Shown here piece by piece: positions 21,501 through 31,445 of a stretch of 64,000 nucleotides of DNA (position 1 is the first letter of the stretch; each line of letters opens with the position of its first letter). The translations under genes and the position numbers were made by a program. Under the pieces are notes generated by a model. It ran no database searches. It saw only the letters and a list, made by a program, of their open reading frames with translations, and had not been told where the DNA came from. The DNA is from Begonia masoniana. Its lineage: Eukaryota > Streptophyta > Magnoliopsida > Cucurbitales > Begoniaceae. The stretch is taken from assembly GCA_022432975.1 (NCBI GenBank), contig CM039506.1, forward strand, positions 16,008,121-16,072,120, in the 5' to 3' direction.

Positions 21501-22574
21501 CAAATATTTATTGTTCTCAAAATAAATTTTGGCTTCTCCCACTGCTGAAGCTGAAACAACCGCCCCGTTGCCAACTCTAAGGGTGAATTCTCCATCAGCT
21601 AGTCTCCTGTAGGAGTTTAGCATCTGCAAAGAACAACAAACATGATTAGTTGCACCTGAATCAATTATCCAGGGTGATAAATCACTTTCAACCAAACAAG
21701 ATTCAGTAACTAGTAAATCAAATTTACCTTTTTGCTTTTTCAGCTCCTCGAGATACTGCTTGCAGTTTCTCTTCCAATGGCCATCTACCCCACAATGAAA
21801 ACATTTTCCTTTGGGCTTTAAATGGTCTGAGCTTCTCTTGTTTGACTTGTTCTTTTTCTTGAGCTTCTGGGCTCCCTGTTGTTGGCCCTTTTGACCCTTG
21901 GTCTGTTTCTGGAATTTCTTTCTCTTCTTAAGAGAAGAATTGGATGAAGAAGGTTCAACAACATTTGCTTCACTCTTCTTATCCACAGAAATAGACTCAA
22001 AAATAGTCAGCTCATTCAGCAACTGAGTTAAATCATAACTCAATTTATTCATGAAATAATTGCTTTTGAACTGGAGAAATTGTGGGCTAAGGCTTTCCAA
22101 AATCATGCCCACTTGGGTTGCCTCATCAATATGAGCTCCATTAATTTCAGCTTCATGAATAGTACTGATCATCATCAGAACATGTTGACGTACGGGGACT
22201 CCTGCTTTCATCTTAGAGTTCATAACTCTCTTTATTGCTTCATGTCGGGCTTGGTCAGACGGTCTGCCAAACATGCCTTGAAGAGACTCCATTATCTCAT
22301 AAGCAGTCTCATAGTTCTCAAATTTTGCACTGAGAATATCAGACATGGTTGCAAGCAAATAACAACGGGCTTTGACATTTGCTTTGATCCATGTATCATA
22401 AGCATCTTTCAGAGCCCGTTGAGCATTAGTTGCAGGAGTAGGAGGACATTCCTCTATCAGCACGAATTTCAAGTTGTCATGCACCAGAATGAGATTCAAA
22501 TTCTTTTTCCACTTAACAAAATTGTCGCCGTCAAGCTTTTCAGTCGCAAGCAAATTTATCATTAATTGAGACAT
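18582..22574 (-). CDS. Element A gag-pol polyprotein (intact)
   Basis: Single uninterrupted frame, 1330 residues from the preferred start [16 protein letters not shown]; an in-frame ATG 11 codons upstream (22607) lies in a hydrophobic leader and is less likely. Order is that of Ty1/copia. Gag is followed by knuckle [14 protein letters not shown] (about residue 260), protease [11 protein letters not shown] (about 300), and the HHCC integrase domain beginning [11 protein letters not shown]. The integrase core has [17 protein letters not shown] and [11 protein letters not shown] has [18 protein letters not shown] and [10 protein letters not shown] (about 1000). RNase H has [20 protein letters not shown] and [10 protein letters not shown]. 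All catalytic positions I can recognise are present. This is the best candidate for an active copia protein here, supplying every enzyme for retrotransposition. Confidence 0.96.
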   Translation of the reverse strand: MSQLMINLLATEKLDGDNFVKWKKNLNLILVHDNLKFVLIEECPPTPATNAQRALKDAYDTWIKANVKARCYLLATMSDILSAKFENYETAYEIMESLQGMFGRPSDQARHEAIKRVMNSKMKAGVPVRQHVLMMISTIHEAEINGAHIDEATQVGMILESLSPQFLQFKSNYFMNKLSYDLTQLLNELTIFESISVDKKSEANVVEPSSSNSSLKKRKKFQKQTKGQKGQQQGAQKLKKKNKSNKRSSDHLKPKGKCFHCGVDGHWKRNCKQYLEELKKQKGKFDLLVTESCLVESDLSPWIIDSGATNHVCCSLQMLNSYRRLADGEFTLRVGNGAVVSASAVGEAKIYFENNKYLFLESIYFIPGFTRNLISVSRIIEQLYAISFDNNAVIISRNGLNICSGSMENGLYMIRPIINSSLLNTEMFKVELPKSKKQKISHTDDTYLWHLRLGHINLDRINRLVKDGPLKDLTVGSLPVCESCLEGKMTKRSFIGKGQRAQETLELIHSDVCGPISIRARGGYEYFVTFIDDYSRYGYTYLIQLKSETFRKFQDFKAEVENKLGKTIKCLRSDRGGEYLDSEFKDYLLENGIVSQLTAPGTPQQNGVAERRNRTLLNMVRSMMSYSYLPKSFWGYALQTATYILNVVPSKSIPKTPFELWSSHKPSLRHFRIWGCPAHVLVGKTGKLEPKTEVCMFVGYPVGTRGGLFYGPQDNKVFVSTNATFLEHDYITNYKPQSKIVLDEIQSDQVRPVTTTVVDPQVTRNTTLSGQPIITLRRSDRVVRLPSRYRHVGEAQVAITDDGKDDPLTYRCAMEDSDKDAWLEAMKLEMESMYSNSVWDLVDLPEGVKPIGCKWIYKRKLGIDGNVETFKARLVAKGYTQKEGIDYEETFSLVAMLKSIRILLSIAAHYDYEIWQMDVKTAFLNGHLEESIYMEQPEGFIVQDAKQKVCKLHRSIYGLKQASRSWNMRFDDAIKSYGFVQCLDESCVYKLFKEKQVVFLILYVDDILLIGNNVGLLSDIKAWLAKQFQMKDLGEASYILGIRLFRDPKNKLLALSQALYIDKMLVRYSMQNSKKGNLPSRHGVTLSKKQCPDTPQEEEDMRRYPYASAVGSLMYAMLCTRPDICYAVGIVSRFQSNPGLDHWIAVKHILKYLRRTRNYMLVYSGRDLIPTGYTDSDFQSDIDDRKSISGSVFTLCGGAIVWRSTKQGGVSDSTMEAEYIAASEAAKEAVWLRKFFSDLEVVPDMNKPLTLYCDNSGAVANSKEPRSHKRSKHIERKYHLIREIVQRGDVAVLKIPTTENLADPFTKTLPAKSFDKHLEGLGIRDMSHLL

Positions 22575-23938
22575 GATGCTGTAATAAATAAATAAAATTA
22601 TAATCAATTTTATGCTATAAAATTCAAAATGTTATGGCATGCTAGTATGATGCATGAACATGTTAATCACAAAAATATGTAAATGCTACTATAGCCTCGA
22701 TAACATAATAAATCACCTTAGGGTAGAAATATTATCAATTAATAAATTTACTCAAAATATCTCATATTTTCGAAATTTATTAACTTACCGAAAATTTTGG
22801 TCAAAATATAACTAACACGTTTAGTTATATTTTCATGAGTGTGACCCACTGTTTTGGATTTATGAAACTTAACTTATAGTCGCCGCCGTAGGGTCGGACA
22901 ACTATAAAATACATTTCATATATCCTATCTCTAGGAGACCAACCTTGGTATTGACCTAAGTGAACACTCTCCGTAGGGAGGATGAAAATCAAAGTCATCT
23001 CGGAGCCCCACTTAGATCTCACGGTGTTGTGCCAACAGTGGAGACCATGGGATGTTACGCCTAACTTCCCGCTCCCACTCATTATTTTGAATTAGTGATT
23101 ATAAGAATATCAAATATTCTCTGTTATCGATAAATTAATCATATTAATTTATCAATACTTAATTATTAATCTTATAATCATATTATAAAATTAATAATTT
23201 CAAATAATCAAATTATTTGAATTTTCTAAAATAAAATAAATTTTTAACAAATTAAAAATTATTTTATTTTTCATTCTCACATCATTCAATAAAATGAATT
23301 AATATTAGTTTTAATCAAATTAAAACTAATTTATTTAATAAACTCTTTATTAAATCATTATGCAATTTAAATAATGTTTAAATGCATGACATGTGAGAAA
23401 TTTAAAAATAAACCTAAACATGCATAATCTATATGACATGTGAATGCATGGCAATATAACAAATTATATCAACATAAAATTAAATGAAATAGTGACCGGG
23501 TTGACCTTTGGGTATTTCTAAAATTACAACCCCAAAATTAAAATAAATAAAACTAAGAATCCTAATCTTCGTCTTTTCGTAACCGCCTCATCCAAATGAT
23601 CAGCTTCTAAAATTCACAAATCAAATTTGTGAATTCATATCCAATTGGGCAACATCATCTGTTTTCGTCAATAGATCAAATCTTTGATGAAATGTCCATC
23701 CATGTCCTTGTAGTCTCAGATCTCCATCGAAAGATTACAAATTGGATACAAATGCATAATTTAAAAAAAATCCTAACCCAAACAACCGACTTAATTTCGA
23801 TCACTATTTCATGCCATGCAAAACATACATCCACAATATATATTCATAAATATATAATGCATAAAATCTAATTCTAACACATATCACAATTTACATTAAA
23901 TTGTATCATCAAAATTATTTTTAGACTAATCAAACCTC
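22575..23938 (-). other. 5' leader of element A
   Basis: About 1.36 kb between the primer site and gag start. It is AT-rich except for a GC-richer block at about 22825-23085, which contains an 85-codon antisense-free frame on the minus strand (MSGSGKLGVTSHGLH) that I do not recognise. No splice or promoter call could be supported. Packaging signals may lie here. Confidence 0.7.
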
Positions 23939-23950
23939 GCTCTGATACCA
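23939..23950 (-). promoter_or_regulatory. Primer-binding site of element A
   Basis: TGGTATCAGAGC on the minus strand, 2 nt after the 5' LTR. Complementary to initiator tRNA-Met. Confidence 0.92.
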
Positions 23951-23952
23951 AT

Positions 23953-26053
23953 TGTTGGTTTTCTAGGTTCCTACGCACGGCGGAATTCACTATTATTCAT
24001 AATAATAGTGACATGCGTTACCCTGTGACTTTAAAACTATTTTAAAATCAACAAAAACCATAAGTTGGATCGTTAGTCTAAAAGAAATTATTTTTGAGAA
24101 ATATGTAATTTTTCAAAATGTAAACAATTTACATTGAGAAAAATTATTAGAATTTAGATTGGGAAATAATGAAAAGGAAATATCTTTTTGGAGTAACGCT
24201 TTTACTCAGATACTCCCGTCTGATCTTAACAGCTTTAACTCAGGATCAAGTGTTTTTCCCGAAGACTTTGATACCGTCGAGTCTTCTCTGAAGATCTTTA
24301 CACTTAAATCTCCTGACGTGTGGGCGTCTCTCTTACAAGAACAATACACTCTTATATTTCTAGAGAGACGTGTTCTCAACACATGAGACGTCTCTCTTCG
24401 ATCTTAGAAAACGATTTTCTAAAACTGAATACGGAAAGGTCACACCTTTTCTCTCTAGGGATTTGTTTCTCGGTCGTTCACCGTCGTCCTTTTGGTTCGT
24501 TCTACTGTCAAATAACCTTTGACAATTTTTATAGATCTGTTTTAAAATTAATTTTTAGATTTATTTTAATAAAAACTAATTTTTTAAAAAATAAATCTTA
24601 TCTAATCAAATCTAATTTGATTAGAAGTTGATTTATCTAATAAATCAATTTATCAATTAATCATATAATCTAAAAACAGTTTTTAGAATATATTTATGAA
24701 AACTACTTTTCAAGACAATCTCATCTTATGAGATTCTTCAGATCTACTTTTAAATAGTAAACAAACTATAAGTCAATTGTAGATCAAATCTAATATAATC
24801 AGATTTTCAGATCTACTTATATTCAAATTTCAAAAATCTGATTTGATAGTTTGTTACATAACTAACTTTCAATTTGAAGATCAAATCTCATCTGATGAGA
24901 TTCTTCAAATCTAATTCAAATCCCTTAAAAATATTTCATCTAATGAGATGTTTTATTTTGAATTCAAAATATAAAAACTATTTATATATTTTGAATAACA
25001 ATATATTCATTTGAGTGTTTATAAATGATTAATCATTATTAATCATTTATATATTTATTCTTATAACATGGAAATTAAATAGTGATATAAGATAACAGAG
25101 GGACCGATGGACCTATAGTTCTAAGCTCCAATAATATTTGTTAATTAATATAAACTCTTTATATTAAATAACACAATTATTAACTCTAGAGTAATTCCAC
25201 TAAATATCTAGAGTTGCACTCTTAGAACTATAGAGTATATTTACTCAAAGTAATGTCCATTGATATAGTCATTACATATGTATTAATCCTCCATTAAGAT
25301 TCGTAATAGAGCTAGGTATAAAATCCGTTTAACCTCTCATATTACATCTTTATCCTTGACTACCATTAGTTCTTGATTGAATAATTAATTCATAACATTT
25401 ATGAATTTGCGCGCTAATTATTCAATCCCTTAACTAACAAACAAGGGAATCTTATGTTATGGATTTCATTGTATCAATGTTAGCATTCCCAGCTACTCAT
25501 TTAATTTATTCCCAAAATACAAGGTTTATGTATTGTAACTCATACAAAACTGTACCGAGTAAATCAAAGAATAAATTATAATGAAATAGGAGTCTACTAA
25601 ATACAATGAATTAAGATCATACATATATGACCATCATTATGATAAAATTAATTGTTCTTCATTTAACGGATATTATAAGAACAATATAATTTCATCTGGT
25701 CCAGTCCTATATAATCATATCATATAAAATACAATCACTTTATGTCACTACATATATAGTCGGGATTTGACTATACGTTCTCAACGAAGTGAACTGTATT
25801 TATGACTTTATTAATTTGAAGATCCTTTACTTCAAATATAAGTCATGGACTATTGTGATTATTTCTTTTTAAATTTAATCCCACATATATCAGCATATAT
25901 GTAAATTTAAAATTGCATAAATAATCAAGGATTTTTCTTTGAATTTATAAAGCATATCGAATAATGCAAACATAAAAATCATAAAATTTATTTATTAATT
26001 TCAGTAATAAAAATGTTCATAACATTTGCTTGTTGGGCACATTATTCCCAACA
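23953..26053 (-). repeat. 5' LTR of element A
   Basis: 2101 bp, uninterrupted, same length as the sum of the two parts of the 3' LTR. Differences noticed include CACGGCGG/CATGGCGG near the inner end and TTTCAGTAAT/TTTCAGCAAT near the outer end. Non-coding. Confidence 0.96.
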
Positions 26054-26499
26054 AGGCCCTCTAAACTAGAGCCAGAGAAGAGCAATGACGCAACGTCGTT
26101 GCTCTCTCTCTCGTCTTTCGGCTGCGGGTTGCCCCGCTGGCCGCCCCCTCGGCCTTCTGAAACAGAGGAGAGCAACGTCGTTGCTCTTTCTCTCTCGTCT
26201 GCCGGCTGCCCCGCCTCTCTCGGTAGGTCAGCCCTCTGAAACGGAGGAGAGCAACATTGGTCCTCTCTCTCTCGTCTGCGCCTCTGCCCAGAATCGAGAC
26301 TCAGACTCTAGAGAGCATGAGGAGCAACGGTCATAAGACCGTTGCTCCCTCTCTCACTCTCTAGAGTCTGCCCACTACCATTGCCCAGAGAGAGAGTTGA
26401 GAGCATGAGCAACTGTCATGACCGTTGCTCTCTCTCTCTGGAGTAGAGAGGTAGAGAGCATGAGCAACGGTCATAAGACCGTTTGCTCTCTCTCTCAGC
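26054..26499. repeat. CT-rich palindromic repeat block, right part
   Basis: Continuation of 4244-5039 after element A: GAAACAGAGGAGAGCAACGTCGTTGCTC modules, then GAGCAACGGTCATAAGACCGTTGCTC inverted repeats at about 26320-26345 and 26461-26487, with CT runs between. It ends in ctctcagc, the duplicated target of element J. No credible gene. Confidence 0.8.
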
Positions 26500-27529
26500 T
26501 AGGGGTGAGCAAGAACCGGACCGGATCGAAGAACCGGATTGGAACCGAAACTTTGGTCCGGTTCTGGGTGGTTTTTTACTTTAAAAATCAAAATTTGGTT
26601 TTTTTGTAAGAGAAACGAAAAATTCGGTTCGGTTTTCGGGTTTAGTGACAAAAACCCGAAAAAAACCGAACCGAATTTGTTGCATAATTTCTCCCTGTGC
26701 GTCTTCAATCTTCACTCTTCGAAAACAGAGAAAACTCCGCTCTCTGCAAAGTGCGAACCCTACGCACTCTCCGCCGAGCCCCCATCGCCGATTTCAGAGC
26801 CCAGCCACTCTCTGTCTCTCTCTTCTCGCTCGACGCCCAAGTCCCAACCGGCAACCACTCTCTCTGCTCGCACCTCGCATCTCAGCGCCGTGCCTGTCTT
26901 CGTCAGATTGAAGGACGAATTGAGTCACCGACGTCCAATTAAGGTAAGCTCTTGTTTCATTTGCGGGTGGATTTTCACGAAGGTTGATTTTCTCCTGTAG
27001 TTTCTTCAACTGTGTTTTTTTTCAGTGATTTTCTCTGTTTTTTTGCTTTGCAATTGCTGAACAATGTGTGTGCTTGATGTTAATTAGTTGATATTTGTGT
27101 GCATTAGTTGATGTTTGTGAACAATCGAGAAGAATAGTCTGTTCTTCCATTTTTTTCAATTTTTTTGTGAACTCTGTCCAGAGTTCATAGTTCATATTTC
27201 TCTGTGCATTTGTTGATGTTTGTGAACCCACAAACTTTGTGTGCATTGGTTGATGTTTGCCTGCTTGATGTTAATTAGTTATTTATTGTGTATTGAGTAT
27301 ATTGAACCGAGTGATCCATGAAATTCTTATCATTTGGGATTTAAAAAAAAAAAATTGAAATGAGAAAACCGGATTTGAACCAGAACCGGAACCGAAATTC
27401 GGGTCTGGTTCTGGTCCAGTCCTTAAAAAAATTTAAACGGATCCGGTCCTGAAAATTAAAAACCGAATTTTATTAATGTAGTCCCAATTTTAGCATAAAC
27501 CGGACCGGACCGGTTTTTGCTCACCCCTA
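26500..27529. mobile_element. Non-autonomous hAT element J
   Basis: 1030 bp with terminal inverted repeats TAGGGGTGAGCAA... and ...TTGCTCACCCCTA, extended by CCGG-rich sequence (ACCGGACCGG). The exact 8-bp target duplication ctctcagc (26492-26499 and 27530-27537) is diagnostic of the hAT superfamily. It encodes no transposase. The interior from about 26690 is GC-richer and exon-like, with a strong donor AAG|GTAAGC at 26944 and an acceptor TTTTTTTTCAG at 27025. This suggests a retained or captured untranslated first exon. It would depend on a transposase encoded elsewhere. Confidence 0.93.
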
Positions 27530-27537
27530 CTCTCAGC

Positions 27538-27941
27538 AACGGTCACAAGGCCGTTGCCACTTGCCGGGCATCAGACCTCCTCTCCTATAAATTCTCTTCC
27601 TCTGTTTCATTTTTTTCACCAAATCAATCTCATAAATTCATTTTCAATTAGTAGTGCTCTCTATCAATTTGGTGCTCTCTCAATCAATTTGTGTCTTCTT
27701 ACCATTCACTATTTTTCTCATTCAATAAGGTATATTTTAATTTATTTGTTTAATTATATTTACGTAATTTTTAATTGTAGTTTTAAATTGAGTAATTTAA
27801 TTTTTTTTACATTAATTTTTTTGTAAGTTTTGTATACGTGAAGTTGATCAATTCACACTACCTACAAGCTTTTGTTGGACATTAGTTTTGTGATATCAAT
27901 TTATTTTTAAAAATTAAATTTTATATTTAGTTTTATTTATT
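27538..27941 (+). promoter_or_regulatory. Upstream region of the hAT transposase relic
   Basis: After the duplicated target of J comes AACGGTCACAAGGCCGTTGCC, another palindromic module like those at 26320-26490. Then follow CTCCTATAAATTC, a TATA-box-like sequence near 27584, a pyrimidine-rich leader, and GTATAT/TTTTAG-type possible intron borders. It plausibly is the promoter and 5' UTR of the transposase that begins at 27942. Assignment is by position and sequence type only. Confidence 0.5.
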
Positions 27942-29108
27942 ATGGATCCTCGTAATTATATTATTGATGATAATGATGATATAGAGGAAATTAGAGAATT
28001 CATTCCTACATTTTATGTGGGACAATCATCTGTATAAGCATCCACTTCACCTAGAAAAAGAAGATAAAAAACTTCGAATGTATGACTTCTAGTAGCTCTA
28101 CTAGCACCATTGGTAAACATTTTCAAAAGTGTCACTTAAATGTTGGAACACAAGATTCAACACAATCTCAATTAAAAATTGGTGACAGTGGTATTTTCAC
28201 ATATTCACAAAATATTTAAATGTTGAAATACGAGATTCAACACAATCTCAATTAAAAATTGGTGACAGTGGTATTTTCACATATTCACAAAATAGAATGA
28301 GAGAAGGAATAATACAACTTATAGCACAATTCGAGTTGTCTTTATCATTCACCAATAAAGTTCAGTATTTAAAAAATTATGAAAGAATATGCTAATCCTA
28401 GTTTTAAAAGTGTCCCTAGAAGTACTACGAGAAGTGATATTGTTAAAATGTTTATGGATATAAAAAATGATTTAATTACATTCTTTTCAAATGCCCCTTC
28501 AATATCTATTTATATTACTTCTTATTTATGGAATGCATGTAATGCTATTGCTTATATAGTTGTAACATTCATTTTATTGATGAATCTTGACAATTAAATA
28601 AAAGAATTTTAGGATTTCGTAATTGTGAATATCTTCATTCTGGCACCATCATCTGTAGATTAATAATGACAATATTACAAGAATATTCTATTAAAGATAG
28701 AATTTTTAGTATAACTGTTGATAATGCTAGTGCTAATGATGTTGTTATTACTCAATTTAAAGATTTTTTTACAATCAGATGTTACTCGTGATTCTCTTTT
28801 TCACATGAGATGTGTTTGTTATATTTTAAATTTACTTGTTAAAGATGATATGTTATATATTTCACCTTATATTGAATTAATTAGGGTCGCAATTTCTTAT
28901 ATTATTGGGTCTAATTCGAAATAACAAGAATATAAAGATTTTTGTAGAGCTGCTCAACTTAAAAAAAGAAAATTAAAAATCGACGTAGATAATAGGTGGA
29001 ATTCAACTTATTTAATGTTGCAAAATGCTAGGCTATATTGTCAAGTTATTTGTGATTTTATTAATAAAAAAACACAAAGTTTAACCTTGACAAATCTAGT
29101 TATGATAT
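27942..29108 (+). pseudogene. hAT transposase pseudogene, truncated
   Basis: Starts MDPRNYIIDDNDDIEEI, stops after 32 codons, and then shows several stops and frame changes. Recognisable hAT (BED/RICESLEEPER-like) pieces follow in order: MREGIIQLIAQFELSLSF; PSFKSVPRSTTRSDI (near 28390); ITVDNASANDVVI (near 28705); FHMRCVCYILNLLVKD (near 28800); and the core DVDNRWNSTYLMLQNARL (near 28985). An 80-bp direct duplication at 28138-28297 adds to the damage. The C-terminal dimerisation domain is missing because LTR E enters at 29109. No zinc-finger BED motif could be read. Without breaks this protein would catalyse cut-and-paste transposition; this copy cannot. Confidence 0.85.
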
Positions 29109-29267
29109 TGTAACACCCGTGTAACACCCGGTTTATTAGAATTAAAATAATCTATTAATCTTCTAAGTGTGAATTTTATAGAATGAAATTAGGGGTAAAA
29201 TCAATTAGGTTAATGAGTAACTAAGTGAGGGCATAAGGGTAATTGTCAATTTTGCAAATGGATAACG

Positions 29268-29275
29268 TATTTAAG
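29268..29275 (+). promoter_or_regulatory. TATA-like box of LTR D
   Basis: TATTTAAG within GGATAACGTATTTAAGGAAAG. The same phrase, at the same relative place, is found in the right LTR (36114) and, in near-identical form, in the LTRs of C, E, F and H, so it is the likely core promoter. Transcription start would lie roughly 30 nt downstream. Confidence 0.7.
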
Positions 29276-30595
29276 GAAAGAGTAAATGAGGTATAGCCGT
29301 CATACTCATTTCACTCTCGGTTTTCAGCTCAACCCAGCAGAGCTCTCTAGGCGATTTCCTCACCGATTCCTCCAACCCAGGTGAGTTTTGATTCGATTAA
29401 TTGCTGATTTTAGTACCTAGGTAGCTTAAGGATCCCAACGTATGCATTTTGTTAATGTTACGAGTGAGAGATTCTGCTTGAGGATTAGAGCAGAATCGGG
29501 AATGTTAGATAAATAGAAATGCCCAACCCACTCCTTAGATTTCTGAATAGCTTAGATTGAGGTTTAACGTTCTGTTTATGAATATAGGTGAACAAACCCC
29601 CGAAGTAGCTCTTAACCGAGCATTTGCAAGGAATCCAGGTAAGTAAAGTATTGCTTGTGCCTTCGGGCCTACATCACAAAACAGTAGGTTTATGTATGCT
29701 TGAATATTTCTATTGTCCATGCATCATGTTTTTGTTAAAAGTTACGAAAATGAATTTCATGTAAGGAATGGTAAGGTATGAACTGTATGCGACAGACAAA
29801 CTATTAAGGGAACTAATCCACCCCTTAACTTATGAAGGGATTTAGACATTGGGAGAATTGATCCCACTCCCAAGGGAACCATGGGATCAGATCAGCTGTT
29901 AAGGGAATTCATCCGCCCCTTAATTGAGTATGAGGATGTAGACATTGGGAGAATTGATCCCACTCCCAAGGGAACCATGGGATCTGATCATGATATGAAC
30001 GAATATGTATGCCACTGAGAGGAGAAAATAGAAACTGCATATTTAGGAGTTTAAGCTCAGCATTTTATTTCATTCATATACTGCTTTACTTACTTAGCAT
30101 TAGGCTAATAGATGAGTTTTGTGATGTAGGTGAAGAAGTGTTAGCAGGTGTGTCTCCTGATCATGTTGAGGAATAGTGGACGTTGGAGGAGTGCATTCAG
30201 GCCTCGACATGGTAACTGATGGGGCGGTTTAGCATGCTGTCTACAGATGTAGAGGTTTAGTGGATAATGATTTAAATTGAGTATATGGAGTTTTTAGTAA
30301 AGGAGATTACAGCTGCTTGACTTCGTTTTCGAGAATTTCTGATTTTCATGTTCTTACTGATTTTGATCAATACAATGACTTGGAGTGTTATGAATGGATT
30401 TTTGGTAAAATGTTTTAAGTCTGTTAGATAGTCGAATCTTTCTCGGGTTATAGACAGGTTGTTTAGTCCATTGGTGGGAATTGAATAATTTTGTATCAGT
30501 GGATATGTGTAAAGGTTTATTGCGTTCTGTTGAAAGGAATTGTGTTGATGTCTACCGGAAGAGGGAAGTCTACCGGTAGATGTCTCATGTTTGTC

Positions 30596-30840
30596 TTCCG
30601 GCTGACGTCATCGGAAGAGTAAAGCATTTGTCTTCCGGCTGACGTCATCGGCAGAAGAAGTGTAATGGAAGTCGGGTGAGTATGTCTTCCGGCTGACGTC
30701 ATCGGAAGAGGAAAGCATTTGTCTTCCGGCTGACGTCATCGGCAGAAGAAGTGTAATGGAAGTCGGGTGAGTATGTCTTCCGGCTGACGTCATCGGAAGA
30801 GGAAAGTAATTGTCTTCCGGCTGACGTCATCGGAAGAGGA
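30596..30840 (+). repeat. 91-bp tandem repeat in 5' LTR D
   Basis: Unit of 91 bp, each with two CTTCCGGCTGACGTCATCGG segments (TGACGTCA at 30603/30640, 30694/30731, 30785/30822). The right LTR has one additional unit. TGACGTCA is a palindromic bZIP-type site in plants. Confidence 0.92.
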
Positions 30841-31293
30841 AATAGGTATTTTGTCGTTTACTGACCGGTAGAGGAAGTAAGTTCTTTGTCGTGTTGTGAC
30901 CGGATGATGTCGCTGACGTCACCGGAAGAGGGAATGGGTGTTTCGTCGTTTTCGGTTGATGCCGCTGACGTCACCGGAAAACGAAATAGGTGATTTGTCG
31001 TTTTGTCACTGATGAAGTCTTCGGTTTTCTATTTCTGCTTCTTTCGTTGACCTTGTCGTCGGCAGATGACTTCAACACTTCCGTTAATCACCCCAACAGT
31101 ATATTCTACAGTTCGTCTAACTTCATAGTTGTTTAAATGATTTTCCGCTGCAAAGTTTTCAAATGTTTTGAATGTATAGAAAATGTCAAATTTTGACTGT
31201 CGAATGAAGTTTTAAAATTTATCCGAAAATTTCTTAGTCATGGTCAAGTAATGAGTAGCGACCCGGGTTCAGATAATTCGGGGCGTTACAGTA

Positions 31294-31306
31294 TGGTATC
31301 AGAGAC
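31294..31306 (+). promoter_or_regulatory. Primer-binding site of element D
   Basis: TGGTATCAGAGAC, 3 nt after the 5' LTR. It resembles the initiator tRNA-Met complement with a change near its end; the same sequence occurs in F and H. Confidence 0.88.
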
Positions 31307-31445
31307 ATGTTGCTAAACCGTTCAGAAGATTACTCATCAGTGCCAATCGTCGCATGAATATACTCCAACAACTGTAAGTGTTTATGTTAGCTTTAGTTAT
31401 AAGATGTTTATGAGTATAGATAACCTTGTGCAGAACCTTATACAA

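Larger units (their letters stand above)
5040..26053 (-). mobile_element. Copia LTR retrotransposon A (hosts element B)
   Basis: Complete Ty1/copia element on the minus strand. The 5' LTR is 23953-26053 and the 3' LTR is 5040-6798 plus 18226-18567; both total 2101 bp and start TGTTGG and end CCAACA. A tRNA-Met-type primer site follows the 5' LTR and a purine tract precedes the 3' LTR. The flanking duplication is ggccc (5035-5039 and 26055-26059), with one extra A at 26054. The uninterrupted target is visible in a neighbouring repeat copy near 4400 (CGGCCCTCTAAAACAG). Only about five LTR differences were noticed by eye, so the insertion is young. The long open gag-pol suggests it was recently active. 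Its 3' LTR was later split by element B. Confidence 0.96.
29120..31290 (+). repeat. 5' LTR of element D
   Basis: 2171 bp. Contains a TATTTAAG box at 29268, possible introns 29381-29587 (CAG|GTGAGT...ATATAG) and 29639-30129 (CAG|GTAAGT...GATGTAG), and the 15-nt inverted repeat 29668-29682/30116-30130. Paired TTAAGGG...CCCCTTAA and GGGAG...CTCCC modules lie at 29805-30000, and eight TGACGTCA sites at 30603-30973. No protein coding. Confidence 0.95.

Noticed and set aside
22080..22565. 161-codon plus-strand frame
   Set aside because: Antisense shadow of the intact gag of element A, with no independent signal.
29109..29131. Tandem duplicate LTR start as an assembly error
   Set aside because: Explained exactly by insertion of D into the terminus of LTR E, with matching acccg at 38228-38232.
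30517..30793. Overlapping 61-codon minus-strand frames, repeated at 37363-37730
   Set aside because: Created by the 91-bp LTR repeat; they repeat the same peptide and sit in non-coding LTR.
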